From Metarhizium brunneum (taxonomy: Eukaryota > Ascomycota > Sordariomycetes > Hypocreales > Clavicipitaceae), in contig NC_089424.1 in assembly GCF_013426205.1 (NCBI RefSeq), positions 3,038,001-3,102,000 of the forward strand: DNA of 64,000 nt, read 5' to 3'. Shown one piece after another: positions 1-12,500 of this stretch; the stretch's first letter is position 1, and the number at the start of each line of letters is the position of its first letter. Position numbers and translations under genes: made by a program. The notes beneath the pieces are model-generated. The model ran no database searches. It had not been told where the DNA came from and was given only the letters and a program-made list of their open reading frames with translations.

Positions 1-1754
1 TTCAGAATTCTCAAGGCTACAGGGACTCATGATTCAGTATTCTCAACCCCGAAGACTACACTGTTGGCCAGATCTGTGCTACGGACCGATAACAGCTATT
101 ACGCACTAGGCAGGATTAGGAAACGCCGATGAATCTTGGCTTGTTATCTTGTGAGATAGGTGGTGCGCTATATATGCTCTGCAGCAGTCCGTCGCAAGAC
201 TCGGGTTACACAACCTCTCTAGTTGGAATCACCTGAAATGCCAAGGATGCGCTTCGGAAGAAATGTAGACATCTATGTGAGTGAAAACGCCCAGCTCTTG
301 CTACCACGCAGTCTTTGGTCCAGTGCGAGAAGCAGCTTTTATACTTCTTATATACGAAAACAAGTAGGACAAGATGGAGAACGGAGCAAGGCTGCAGACC
401 GTTCCCTAGAAGGCTGGCATTGTCTGTCGACAAGTCTGGTAGCGAATCCAACCTGCGTCGTGGTGAGCAGGATGGCGACAAGATTACGCTCACCCACAGG
501 GCGGTGCCATCAACAGAGTCACTTGCATGGGCTGTCAGGATGGTGTAATCAACCTGGTTATCAGTCTTATGACACACTCCTTTCCGCGTCTTTCCTCTCA
601 ACCCCGCTTTCGAATACGCGAAGCCCTGCATTTACGCAATTCCTACTCTAGGGTGATGACTATTGGCTGTGGTGTCTTGTTTCCGTCATGTTACCTGCGA
701 ACCGCCAATAATGACATCAAGCAGTCATGGGTAGGTCACGCTGCGGGTTCATCACTTGGCAGTTGATTGGAAGAGACCCCGGTATGCGAATTCAAATATG
801 CAAGTTTGTCAGTTGTGATATTCTTGGCGACACAGCCACGGTTGTAGTTGTAGTGCTAATTCCTGAAAAAGACTTTGGAGGCTAAACTAAAAAGAAACGG
901 TTGACGGTTGTGGCAACAGGCAGTTGGTGATTGGATAATTCCAGAGTCGACGTCGCCAATTTCAATGTCATCCGCAACATCAAAATTTTGGAGGAACCAT
1001 AAACCATCTTCAGACACATGTGCTTGATGGCAGTCTTTCTGATCAATCGCAAACCCTTAGCCGGTGGCGGGTTTCTCTCCGCCTTGGGCAAAGACGATGT
1101 ACCTGGGAACATCCCCGGAGCCCTTTACCTGCATCATTCTCTCTTAGAAGTCCTCGGCCTTTGGAAAGCCTTGAATTCTTTTGGGAAGCCTCTGGAAATT
1201 CTGAAATGCCCATAGACCCTTGGAGTTTGCTCCAACCAGCTTCTTGGGAGCAAGCGTAGGACTAGCCACGCTTGCGATACCCGCCGGCACACAGAGTAAA
1301 GGCTGGATCTCGAGTTGTTTCCAAATATCTCTTCTAAACAGAATGGATAGGTTCCGGGTTATTAAAGCACTGAACAGTCTCAGGTATAGTCGTATACAAC
1401 ATCCCATAGAGCACATCCCGTGTCCCGATGCCTTCATCGTACCATCAGGGGCAAGGAGCTCCGGATGAATTTGGCCCCTAGCAGTTTCTGCTCACAATTA
1501 ATTTCTGCAGAAGCAGCTCTCCGTATCCAGTCATTCCGCCACGTCATCGCGCGGCGTTTTACAGTCAGCTCGTGTGTATAATGTAACTACAACCTCCCCC
1601 GCCTCCATCCTTTTCTTCTCACCCGTTTCGTCGTTGTGCACCAATGTAGCGAGCTGTAGAGTAGAGCTTAAATACGTGCAGTATCCCTCATTTGTCGTCC
1701 TCTAGGCCGGAGTATGGCATGTCGTAATCTGAGTTCCCAGCCGTTGCAGCAACA
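1..1754. other. intergenic, no supported gene
   Basis: Open frames of up to about 140 codons overlap one another on both strands here, but none has a recognisable domain, a signal peptide or a coherent splice model. The last 200 bases before 1755 are the presumed promoter and 5' leader of the P450 gene. They include pyrimidine-rich stretches near 1590-1640 and a TTAAATAC sequence near 1668. Confidence 0.5.
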
Positions 1755-3426
1755 ATGCATTCCTCCATCACGGCCACTGCCCTTCTTGCCTGTGTCTACT
1801 TGGTGTACAGATTTTACGTCCGCAGGCAAAGAAAAGCCCAGCTCCCGCCCGGCCCCAAGCCATGGCCGCTCCTTGGGAATATTACGGACCTACCTCCGCA
1901 GGGTGTGCCCGAGTATCAACATTGGCTCAAGTACAAGGACACCTACGGCCCCATCAGCTCCGTCACCGTGCTCGGACAGACCATGGTAATCATCCATGAC
2001 CTAGAAGCCATTCATGAATTGATGGAAAAGAAGTCGCTCATGACATCGGAACGGCCGCGATTCGAGTTTGCGCACAGCTTGTCTGGTTTCGGCAAGTACC
2101 TCAGTCTCCGGCCCTACGACGACAGCTTCCGAAGGCAGCGCAAAGTCGTACACCAGCAACTCGGGACCAAGGCACTAGTGGACAAGTATCATGCCGTGCA
2201 AGAGGAAGAAGTTGGGCGACTGCTCCTGCGGCTTCTGGAGGATCCGCAAAATCTTTGGCAAAGCTTGAAAACGTGAGTTCAACTACCATGGTCCGAGTTG
2301 CGCGCATTTCTCGTCTGGAGTGACTGAAGATGAAGCAAACAGGAAAGCCGGAGCCATCATACTCAAGATCACATACGGCTACACGGTTCAGCACAAAAAA
2401 GTCGACCCCCTGGTGAAACTGATTGAAGAAATGATGAGGAGGGGCTCCGAGGCCCTCGTGCCCATGAGCTATGCAGTCGATCTCTTGCCTGCTCTCAGAC
2501 ACGTCCCCGAGTGGTTCCCTGGCGCTTCGTTCCAACGAGTTGCCAAGAAGTCGACGGATATCAATAAGATTGTGACGGATGTTCCGTACAATTTTGTGAG
2601 ACAGCAGATGGCGCAGCAGGATCACACGCCGTGTTACGTCTCTAGGCTCATTCAAGAACTGCAAGATGAGGACCTGCGGCTCGACCCCGTGGCCGCGGAG
2701 ACGATCAAGTGGTCGGCGGGAATCTTGTACGCCGGGGGTTCGGACACGACCGTTTCTTCTCTCTTCAGCGTGATTCTCGCCCTTGTCAAATTCCCCGAAG
2801 TCCAGCGACGAGCGCAGCACGAGATTGATGGCTTGACGGGGTCGGATCGTCTCCCGCAGTTTGAGGACCGCAGCAAACTTCCGTATGTCGACGGCGTCGT
2901 CAAGGAAGCGCTGCGGTGGTTTCCCGTAACACCAATGGGCGTGGCGCATGCCGCCAGCAAAGACATCATGCTGAAAGGATACCTTGTCCCCAAGGGCGCT
3001 ATTATATTGCCCGCCGTGTGGTGGCTCCTCCACGATCCCCAAGTATACGCGAATCCGGAGTCATTCGACCCTGCGAGGTACCTGCCACCGCGGGATGAGC
3101 CGGATCCCGCAAAGGTGGCATTTGGGTTTGGGCGAAGGGTTTGTCCGGGGAGATACCTGGCGGATGCCGCTATATTTCTTACCGTTGCCCAAATACTTGC
3201 TGTATTTAATGTAAGCAAGGCTCTTGATGACGACGGCAAGGAAATAGAGCCGGTGGTGGCTAGCGGATTTGGATTGATTGATCACCCGGCTTTGTTTCCC
3301 TACAAAATTACCCCTCGAAGCGCAAAGCATGCTTCGCTGATTCGAGATAACACAATGGGGTTTTCTGGCAAGGAGGCTAATGCCGATGCCCTCCATGCAG
3401 CGGGGTTTGAAAGCCTCAAGTTTTAA
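1755..3426 (+). CDS. cytochrome P450 monooxygenase (O-methylsterigmatocystin oxidoreductase-like)
   Basis: Two exons, 1755-2272 and 2343-3426, joined over a 70-base intron (GTGAGT...ACAG), give 533 residues, a normal fungal P450 length. The start ATG has A at -3. The N-terminus is a short hydrophobic anchor followed by a proline-rich hinge (LPPGPKPWPLLGN), so the protein should sit in the ER membrane. Seen directly: the oxygen-binding I-helix AGGSDTT at about residues 303-309, the ExxR salt bridge EALR at 361-364, the FDPARYL (PERF-like) segment, and the haem-binding FGFGRRVCPGR with the Cys ligand at about 440. The join at residue 173 restores the usual sequence before KITYGY. The overall style is that of the CYP64/CYP620-like group, which oxidises polyketide or indole products; the substrate cannot be read from sequence. 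A prenyltransferase gene follows 1.7 kb downstream on the same strand, so a shared pathway is likely but inferred. Confidence 0.93.
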
Positions 3427-5124
3427 CAGCTTTGATACCGTTAGATCCTCCGCCGTCACAGGGTGATGGGTTACAAGCTACCTTTTTGTATTTGCCGGCA
3501 GACCAATGGATGGGCTATACGTGTGTGTTCACAGGCTTCTTGTTGTATAATGCATCGATAAGAAGAAACTACTAGGCTGCTCACTTGGGAATCGGCTAGG
3601 CTGAAGACTAAATTGCGATGCGTTAGTGTACTGATATAATGGATATGACCGGGATATTAAAAAGGCAGAATGCAACTCACAGGAGCGCCTACTTTCGAGC
3701 TGGCTACAGATAGCATGGCCAACGTTGTATCAAGATCAAGAGGCTCAGGCAGTAAATCCCTCATTATGCAGAAAGACCAATATGCACTCTTTTACCTACA
3801 TAAATTCAAAGTCTATCATCTTGTCCCACTTATCCTAAACAAATCTGTCGAGACTCCAGACAGACAAAGGCCAAGTTCATGCAGATGCGACCAACAGAAG
3901 ACATCACAGGACGCCTCAATATGGATCGGCAAATAGAAGCCCTGAATAAGCAGATTAGGGACACAAAATACCCGAGTGTGGCAGTTCTTTGTTTGGCATG
4001 TTGTTCCACGTCACACAGGAACAGAGGGCAGCCAGCACGTGCGGCATTTGCGCAAATACAGAGGGTCGCAAACGGAAACATACCATCGACAGACGCAATG
4101 TGACATGAGGAGTGACACGGCGTCATGGCGTCGAGCGGCACGATACGACCCCATATCAGCACCCTGGAAAGGAGAGCTGCATGATGAGCCGCGCCGCTGC
4201 TTGGCCGCTACGTAGGCGCGGGTCGCGGTGGGCTCCAGCTAACTCATTGTTCAAACGGGTTTCTGGTCGCGACCTTGCATGAGAGAGGCCGCGAGGGTGC
4301 TCAAGTTTATGAAGCGAAAACAGATGGTTGGAATTTTAAAACACACTGTCAAAGAGACGTAGGCGAACGCTGGAGTAGAGGGGAACCCCGGGAAGGAGGA
4401 CTACACAAAGGGTCAATAGCTGTGGGATGTTTAAGCTCATGTAAACCTATATTTGGAGCTTTTATTCATGCAGGGCGGGTAGAGTAGCGGAGGCGGGAGG
4501 TCAAGCGCGGGAAGAGCGGACGGACGGAGGTGTAATTCGGGCCGAGAGTCACGGCGGCTATCGGGTTTGACTGTTCATCTATGGAGCAAGAGGATCCATT
4601 GATAGCAGCTCTTGTCCAAACATGGCCGATATTCATCTTGTCAGTGTGCCCTCGTGGCTCTCTCTCTCTGTGTGTGGCACTAACACCATGCATCGAGTAG
4701 CGATAGCCACGAAGCAGCTACGTGCATATTTGTAGCGTCGTACGGCTTTAATTTGAGTAGCGAATGCTCCGCACATGTGGAAATTGGGGCTATATGTCGT
4801 ACAGACCCATAATCACATGTATGTAGCCCGCCGGTTTGGTTACCATAATCGACTTCTCCTGCAGAAATGAACATGCATGACTTTCCTCTTACGCCCAACA
4901 TCAGCATATATCAAGTTAGACTAATGAGAAAATCTTTTTATAACTGCATGCGCGAAGTAACGGTACACAACCTCGGGTGTTTGTCTTTTTATACCCCAAC
5001 AGGTCCTCATAAACTTATAGGAAGCCGTATCACAAGCCTGACCACGTATACAACCCCGGCACTGCTTCTCTCCCCGGCACAGAACCTCGATTTTATTCGT
5101 CGGTTTTATATGCCATACGCTGCA
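3427..5124. other. intergenic between P450 and prenyltransferase
   Basis: No gene is supported. The open frame of the next gene extends upstream of its chosen start to 4867, but that stretch does not look like prenyltransferase sequence and is probably 5' leader. Small frames around 3670-4490 have no recognisable features. Confidence 0.5.
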
Positions 5125-6587
5125 ATGGCTGATCAAACTCGCCCGGTCACCAGCCTAGACCTGGGCTTTTGGATGCGCCATAGCATCTCACCCTTGATTG
5201 CCTTCCTCAGGGCAGCTGGCTATTCAGCTGCGGACCAAGGCGAACACATTCGAATCCTCTGCGAACATGTCCTTCCCAATATTGGACCTCGACCAACAGC
5301 GCTACATCCTATTAAAAGCTCGCTTACAAATAGCGGTTCGCCCATAGAGCTTAGCCTCAATCTTTGCTCTGGAAAGCCGACGGTGAGATATTGCGCCGAG
5401 GTCCTGGGCTCGACCTGGTCCAAGGACGACGATATATATGCGGTGGAGACGGTACAAAAATGCTTGACATCCCTTTGCGCAGAACTAGGGTTTAGCAGGC
5501 GTTGGAGTGACAGGCTACTAGAGGCTTTCACTCCCACTGCCGAAGAAGCAAAGAGATCGCAGGAAAACCTGCAAAAGTGGATGGCAAGCCTCCTGCCGCC
5601 GGGACTGGAAATAAAACCCGTATCAAGGCTGCCCTTTGCTGCGTTTGCTTTCGACTTGGATGGGCCCCGGGCTCTTCCCAAGTTGTACGTGAGTCCAAAA
5701 GTCAAGGAGATTGGCTCTGGAAGCTCGACAAATGAGACTATTTGGAACCTTTTGCGTAATCTGGAGCCCCCAATAAACTCCAAAGCTGTCGAGGCCATCT
5801 CCGAGTAAGTGTAGCTTGCTATCCTAAATTCACCTTGCGCTACTGCGTCTACGTTTTCCTTGATTAGGTTTCTTGCTGACTGGGAGCAGATTCCTCCTCG
5901 AGGGTGTGGTATCCCCTTCTATTGACATGTTGTCAATTGAGCTCGTTGATGAAGAGGATTTGCATCGCGCCCGGGTTAAAATGTACATTCATACCACTAC
6001 TAATTCGTTTAATACCGTGCGGCAATGTTTAACCCTAGGCGGTCGACGTCGGGACAAAACAACCATGAAAGGCTTGGAGACCCTGAGGACGATTTGGCAC
6101 CTGATGATGCAGGAGAAGGACCAAGTCGCTGATGATTATGAAAAGCCGGTAAATGACGCCGTACAACAAGCCATGAAGCTATTCTTTTCCTTGGAAATTA
6201 CCCCCGGTAAAGACCTCCCTGAAGTGAAGTTGTACGTGCCAGTCTTTGCCTACATGAAAAGCGATGCGGATACGGTGGAGAATTTCGAAATCATGTTGAA
6301 ACAATGCAACCAAGAGTGGGCTTCCAGTGGAAGATATAGAGACATGTTTGAAACTGCCTTGTACGTTACATTCCCTCCCCTTTTACCGCTTCAGAGTTCT
6401 CGCGAATAGACACATTAACCGGATTCATTCTAGTGGGGATCTCAACCGGAAGCGCGAGGCGCCGATACATAGCTACGCATCATTCTACTACAATGAGTCT
6501 GGTGTATACCAAACATTATATTTTTGCTTGCCAAGAGAGTTGGACGTTGACGCCGGAAATATGATGGAGCACCAATCAGACTGCTAG
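5125..6587 (+). CDS. aromatic (indole) prenyltransferase, DMATS family
   Basis: Three exons: 5125-5804, 5890-6360 and 6434-6587. The introns are 85 bases (GTAAGT, branch CTGAC, ...GAGCAG) and 73 bases (GTACGT...CTAG). The spliced protein has 434 residues, the usual size for the family. These soluble enzymes move a dimethylallyl or similar prenyl group from its diphosphate onto an aromatic carbon or nitrogen, usually tryptophan, a cyclic dipeptide or an indole diterpene, using an ABBA barrel. Family landmarks: GFWMRHSISPLIAFLRAAGY near the start, RLPFAAFAFDLDG in the middle, the PSIDMLSIELVD...RARVKMYIHT strand block right after the first splice, DLPEVKLYVPVFAYM, and a C-terminal HSYASFYYNESGVYQTLYF. 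An alternative start lies at 5110; 5125 was preferred for its G at -3 and +4. The same-direction P450 upstream suggests a small tailoring cluster without its own backbone synthase in view. Confidence 0.9.
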
Positions 6588-9500
6588 CCGCGGCCGCACA
6601 GAGCACGGTAGTTTGGACAGATGTCGGTATTTGGACAGAATAAGAGACTCTGGGTTGTCAAGGCAATGGTGTTTTGGTGGCGGTAGGTTAGAGTAACCGC
6701 CAACTGTAGTATATTGTCACGCTTTTAATATGTTAGATTCTTGCTAATACAAGGCCAACCATTTAACCCGCCAAAGACCCAGATACGTCAAGTGATATAT
6801 ACATAATGGGTCTGCGTACAAAACCTACCAGAAAAATTGGCCAACTCTAGCTCAAGCTCTAGGGTCAGTGGTTAAACTGGGCAAGCGGCACGTTTTGCAG
6901 CCGAGATTGCAAAACAGTATTTGAACATTCAGGGGAGGAAGCGGCTTGGTGGCAGGGGATGCGGGCATAGGTTTTTCACCCAACCAAAGATACCAACCTG
7001 GCATGGTTTTCCTGCAAGTGGAAGCATTTACTATTACATGTTTTGACCCATCCAAATAGACGTGCAGTCACCACATCAAGCAGGGGCAAGTGAAAAGCAC
7101 AATGTGCCTGGCCGTACCCAGCCAGAGAAACGCAACATACCACGTAATACATACAGGAGGAAGCATAGAGAAGATTATACTAGCAAATAGCATAAATTCC
7201 ATGTGCGTTAACAAAACAAACAAGCTTTCCTGCAAGCAGCAACGCTACTATACTTGTAGGTATACTTCTGTACAATTTCTTTTTTTCATTCTACACTCTT
7301 TCAAGTTGATAAAGTTGATACCCAGGCCACGAGCACATGAGGAAACAAGCAATCTGTCCTGAAAATCGTTACATATCCGGTGGCCGTTGGCTTTGAAGGA
7401 TCGGTTTCCGTGGTATGCCGTTTATTCGGACCTGTCATCCAACATTGTGTTTAGTTTCAGAAAGCTGTAATGTTTTGGCCAACCGGATTAGTTTCCGATA
7501 GTTGTATATACCATCGCAGGCAATATTAAAGACCCTAATACCGGATTCCAGCATTCATACATATATCCTGATGCATGTCTCAGGCCTTGACGCATGTCAG
7601 AGGTCTCGACATCAGTCCTCCCAAACCTCCATCTCGCTACACTCCCAATTCCAGTGCCCAACAGAGGCACTTTTTCTCGCAGAATGCGTGGCTGGCGTGA
7701 AGCGGGCTTGTAATCAAGAAGAATGCGGGCTCGAATTACAACAAGACACCACCCACCAACTCACTGTGAAAAGACGGTATTTGAGCCAATAAACACTACT
7801 ACAAGACTACCGGCTTCTCTATCATACAATGTGTCTAGCCGGATAAAGAAATGTCTGATAAAGGCATGAATTACTGTGATTCTTTCTCTAAGAGCAGCCA
7901 AGTACGAACTAGGTCACAACAGCTCTGCTCCTTTTTTTCTGCGAAGCCAATACAGTCTTCTACCTCTCTGCCTCAGTTCTGGATGTGCTTGTCGACTATA
8001 GGACTGTCATCCAAAGCGAGCCTCCATCATTTATCTCTATCCGAATTCCCTTCTTTCTGTTACTCTTCTGCTCATTTGGGCTGTGACTGGCAATAAGAAT
8101 TGGGCCACAGATACTATTGGGCACTCACGCAGCGGTATGTTCGTTCGTCATATCCTTCTTTCTCATTGCATCGAGCACTTATAAGCCCTTGCAGGCACGG
8201 AATATATTGATCCATTGACGAACTGTGTTCGTTGTTGCCCTGTCGGGTAGCATGCCGTTCCCAGAATGCCTTGGGAACCCTCGTCAAAAATCCAATCGCA
8301 AAATCTCCCGCGAAGAGAGAACTGCGGGCCGTGCAGAGGGAACACACTCGCCCTTTATGTATCGGGCTCTTCTGAAGAAAAAAAAAAAACACAGGAGCCG
8401 CAAGCCAAGCGTCTCGAGCTCATGCAATCCATGCTGCGAGGAGGGTCTGACGACGCTCAGAGAGTAGAGGTTCAAATTTAAAGATAATATTAAAAAGTGT
8501 TTAATGTCCTTGATTTTTTAAGAGAAAAAAAGGAATAATAACTATTATATATAAGAAGAGAATATATATACTTAAGGCTCTTGCTTAAGCACGTATTTAA
8601 TTTATATAACTAATAGGTCTTTTATTAGTAAAGCCCCTTTATTGGGCTTCACGATTTGTCGGGCCGTTTCCGTGTAACACTTGGTCAGACGCAGCAAGGT
8701 TCCAAAATCAAAGCCTCGGACAATACGGGCGCAGCGCAGATAACTCATAAAATCATCAATACAAATTGACGAGCTCAGTTTTCTTACAAGACAATCCAAA
8801 TGAAGACAATTGATATCGCGGCCTGGCCATTTTGCAACGAGGCGGTTTTACGTTGGGCTGTGGCTGTTGATTGGTCATTGTTAAACAGAAGGACACGTCG
8901 TGATATTCTATTGGTTATGAGCAATGCCTTATATGCACTTTTGTTTACAACTAGGCGTTAATTGTACTCTGCGGGACGGCGCGGCGAATCATCTTATCTC
9001 TGGTAAGACGTTACGACCGTGCCTAATAGACCGTTCGAGGTTGGAGTGTTGGAGCATGCCAAGGTTAAACCACGCCAAGCAAAAGGGAATTCCACAAGTG
9101 CCTGTTTCAGTTAACCTTGTATACCCCTCGGTTGTAGATGCTCTGTATTTCACCCGTTGACAGACTTGCTAGCTCTACGAGGTATATATGTTTAGTTGAG
9201 CGGTAAACCGCTGCCCCATGTCCAATGCCAAACTCTAGCTTTCAAAGATGGCCAAGAGCCAGGCTGTGGGTAGGACATGGAATGCGGTCCAGGTGCGTTC
9301 CGACATGTACTCTGTTTGCATTTCTCACTTGCCAAAATGACAAAACCTACAAACAATTTCGCAAAATATATTCACAAGCACCGAGCCCATCTTGCCATCA
9401 CCTTCTGAAGAGTCTTCTACGGAAGACAAAGCCATGACTAGAGGCACGGCCATCAAATTCAACAGAGACACCACAAGCACATGCAAGGGCTGTTCCCCGT

Positions 9501-9589
9501 GCTGGTCGTCTTCTATTTATCTTCCCATGGGAAACTGAAACAATCAATCATGTATCAACTTGAATTTCCAACAAGGCCTCGTTATCCTA
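6588..9589. other. intergenic, no supported gene
   Basis: Three kilobases without a supportable gene. It contains an AT-rich island (listed separately). A 65-codon minus-strand frame at 8602-8799 abuts that island; it could be a fragment of a decayed element but I do not recognise it. Confidence 0.45.
8470..8640. repeat. AT-rich island (probable RIP-degraded remnant)
   Basis: A run dominated by A and T, with long oligo-A, oligo-T and TATATA stretches, set in otherwise balanced sequence. Such islands in filamentous ascomycetes are usually mutated transposon remnants; no element can be identified here. Confidence 0.5.
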
Positions 9590-12500
9590 TCAATCTAGCC
9601 AAAAATCGTCCAAGCTCTCCAAAAAATCCAAATCTACATCAATAAAGCTTTTCCAAAGATCCACCTCTCTCAGCCACGGCTTCGTCTGAATGGCAAACGT
9701 GACGGCCGTGCAAGTCTTCAGCAGCTCCTCGGCGTCTTCGGCCATGACAAAAATCAAGTCTCCACGACTAACGACACGTTTTCCAAACTGTTTTTGCAAT
9801 AGTTCTATTCGCCTGGAAGTGGTGAGGTGTGCGCTGAACTCGCTCCCCGGCATATCCTTGGGCACGAATTTCCACTGCCACGTTCGGCCGGCGCCGTCGA
9901 GGAAGCTGGTTCCGTGTCGGCTTTGCGGCCCAACCATCAGAGGGTAGAAGTGCGGCGCTGACCACAGCCGAAGAAGCGCAAAACGCGCGCTTTGGTGGTC
10001 CTTGGCGAATTTTTGGGCAAGCGGCAGGAGGGCAGGCCACTGGTGTGGGTGAATATAGGACGGGGGGGTACGTCGGGGGGCAGTTGTTGTATGGGTCTTC
10101 ATAGTTGATGAAGAGATCTAGCTTGTCGGGCCGGTGAGGCTCCGTGTTGGCCGTGGCCGTGCCAGGGACGATTTGCGGATCACTTTGATAGTATGCGGGC
10201 GCGACCACGCCCGCTCGATATACTGTCAATCTGTTAGCAAACTTTGCGACGATGGGGGATGGCCTGGCGGGATTTGACTGACAATGTGCAATGATGGGGC
10301 GGATCGCAAGGCTCCAGTCAAAGGGGTATACATCGGTGAAATAGTTCCGTGAGCCCAAGACTTCCTTCCACTTTGCCCAGAACTCTGGTTTGCGATATTT
10401 GTAACTCGTTCGAGTTCTTCGATCAGGCAGGTTTACTGCTCGCTGCTTCGGGCTAAAAAGATCCGATTTCCAGAGTTCTTTACACTCAGTTGACTCAAGA
10501 AACTTGGTTACAAGCTCGGTCGCTGCTAACCCGGGAAAGAACATGGCCATGGTTGCAAATGCCCGGACTAGATCGTGGATAATAAAACTGTGTGGCCATG
10601 GCGAGAAGGGGTCGTGAGTATAGTCCTCGTAGTTGGCACGCAATTGAAGCCAATCCATTATCTCGACGACAAACCAGACCCAGTCTGTTGACCCAGAATG
10701 GCTATGCCGAAGGATCTCATCAATCTTCTCTTGAACCTGGTAATACTTCTCAACACTTCCTGGTTCAAGATCTCCTTCATGAATTGATTCCTTAAACTCT
10801 GCCATATACGTTAGCCTCGTCTGCGATAGTCATAGCTAGTTCCACTCACCAGAGGACCTGTCACGCTCCATTAGTTCCATGCTGTCTGCTTCATCAAGAC
10901 ATTCCCCAAATGATAAGCTCTGTTGCATTGCGTCTAGCCCCGTCCGCTTGAGAAGGTTATTTCGTTCACCAATAAGCGTCTCCTTTCGCACCTGTTCTAT
11001 ACCGGACTCCCATAATTTGGGCAGATCCCACAGATGACCATCTTCCTCATCGTAATTCGCGTCAGACGGCGGCCCTCGCAGCTCATCTTCTAACTGCAGT
11101 GGCGCACTGCCCTTCAGGCTTTTGATAGCATGCCGGAGCCTGCTGGGTAAAATACCGCTCTCGATTCGTTTCACGCCATTCTTAATCTCCCTGAAAGGCA
11201 CGTTTCGGTTGTTTGAGATGAGCTCATCCGGGAATAGTACTCGATCTTCGGCGACGTTGGCTTCGTTATAAAACAAATATGGCGAGATGGACGCGTCTGA
11301 TGCGTCTCGACTAGTCACGGACTCTCCGTTAATGTTGAGAAGCACGAACTCGTTCGTTTCATCCGTCAGCTTGTGCCATAGGGTCTCAACGTCCTCGCCT
11401 GCCTTAATTTGCCGAGTGCGCATTGAGCCTTCTTCCCGGGTCAGAGTGCGCAAGAGCGGCTCCATGTGTGCGTAAATGTCGCGCGCATTAGCTATCCGCC
11501 ATGCATTCTTAAGTTCCTGAAGTGCGTTCCTGTTAGGCAACCCTGCATCCAAACTGCCGGTGTGAGGGACATGGAACTTACTTGTATGACGACGTTGTAA
11601 GTTTCTATGGCCGATTGACAAGGTACAAAGTCCCAAATGAAGACGTCGTAATAGTCATCGAATCCAAAACGCCATTTCCGCGACGCGTCAAGTATCTGGA
11701 AATATACGGGACCAACCTCCAGGACGTTGACATATTCATTTTTGGAAGCTCTTCCAATACCCTGCTTCTGGCGGTATGTCCACAACTGTTCCTCGGGAGG
11801 AGCGGTAATGACGCGACCAGTCTTGCCATCACGCACGAGGACCAGCAGCTCTCCAGCCCGCATTACAAGATACTGCAAAAATCGGCGAGTGACGGCGTCA
11901 TTGCGCTTCATGTGGCCAACAATGATGTTTCGCGTCTCAATAATATCATGTTGACGTCGACCGTGGCCTCTACCACCGACCTGAGTATGTCGGCTGTATT
12001 GTTGAGCCTCGAAATCGATAAAGTAAGGAAAGAAGCCTAGTTGTTGAAGCTGCTGAACCATTCTGTTACTGCCCCACGCGGCCCAGTTGGACGCTGGGAA
12101 GAATTGCCAGAGAGTAAGCAGATTCAGGTCCGAGAACTCAGCCCAGTTGCGGCATAACTGGATGGCATTTTCAAAGCTGCAGTCCTTGGCCATGACAGAA
12201 AATTGGAGCCAGCCATCTCGCGACATGGCCTTCTCGCTGGCGTGGTTCCAGATGCTTTTGCCACAAATTGTGACTTTGGTCTTGCGTGACTTGGACTTTT
12301 TCTGTTGTTGTGAAAACAAACCACTTTTCTTGAGATATTTCTCTATTAGCCAGGGATGGGTATGAAGATGCGCATAGCGCCGGTCCTCAGTGACCAGTTC
12401 TGAAAATGATTCATCGTCCTCATCGTCGAGAGAATCCTCAACGTCGTCGTCCGCTTCGTCTCCTCGGGCAAAGTCGGCACACGCATCTCTTATGACTTGA

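Noticed and set aside
206..651. Opposing 141- and 142-codon frames on both strands
   Set aside because: They overlap almost fully, and neither has a recognisable motif, a signal peptide or splice support.
2101..3239. Minus-strand frames of 313 and 195 codons
   Set aside because: They are shadows of the plus-strand P450, which carries all the family motifs.
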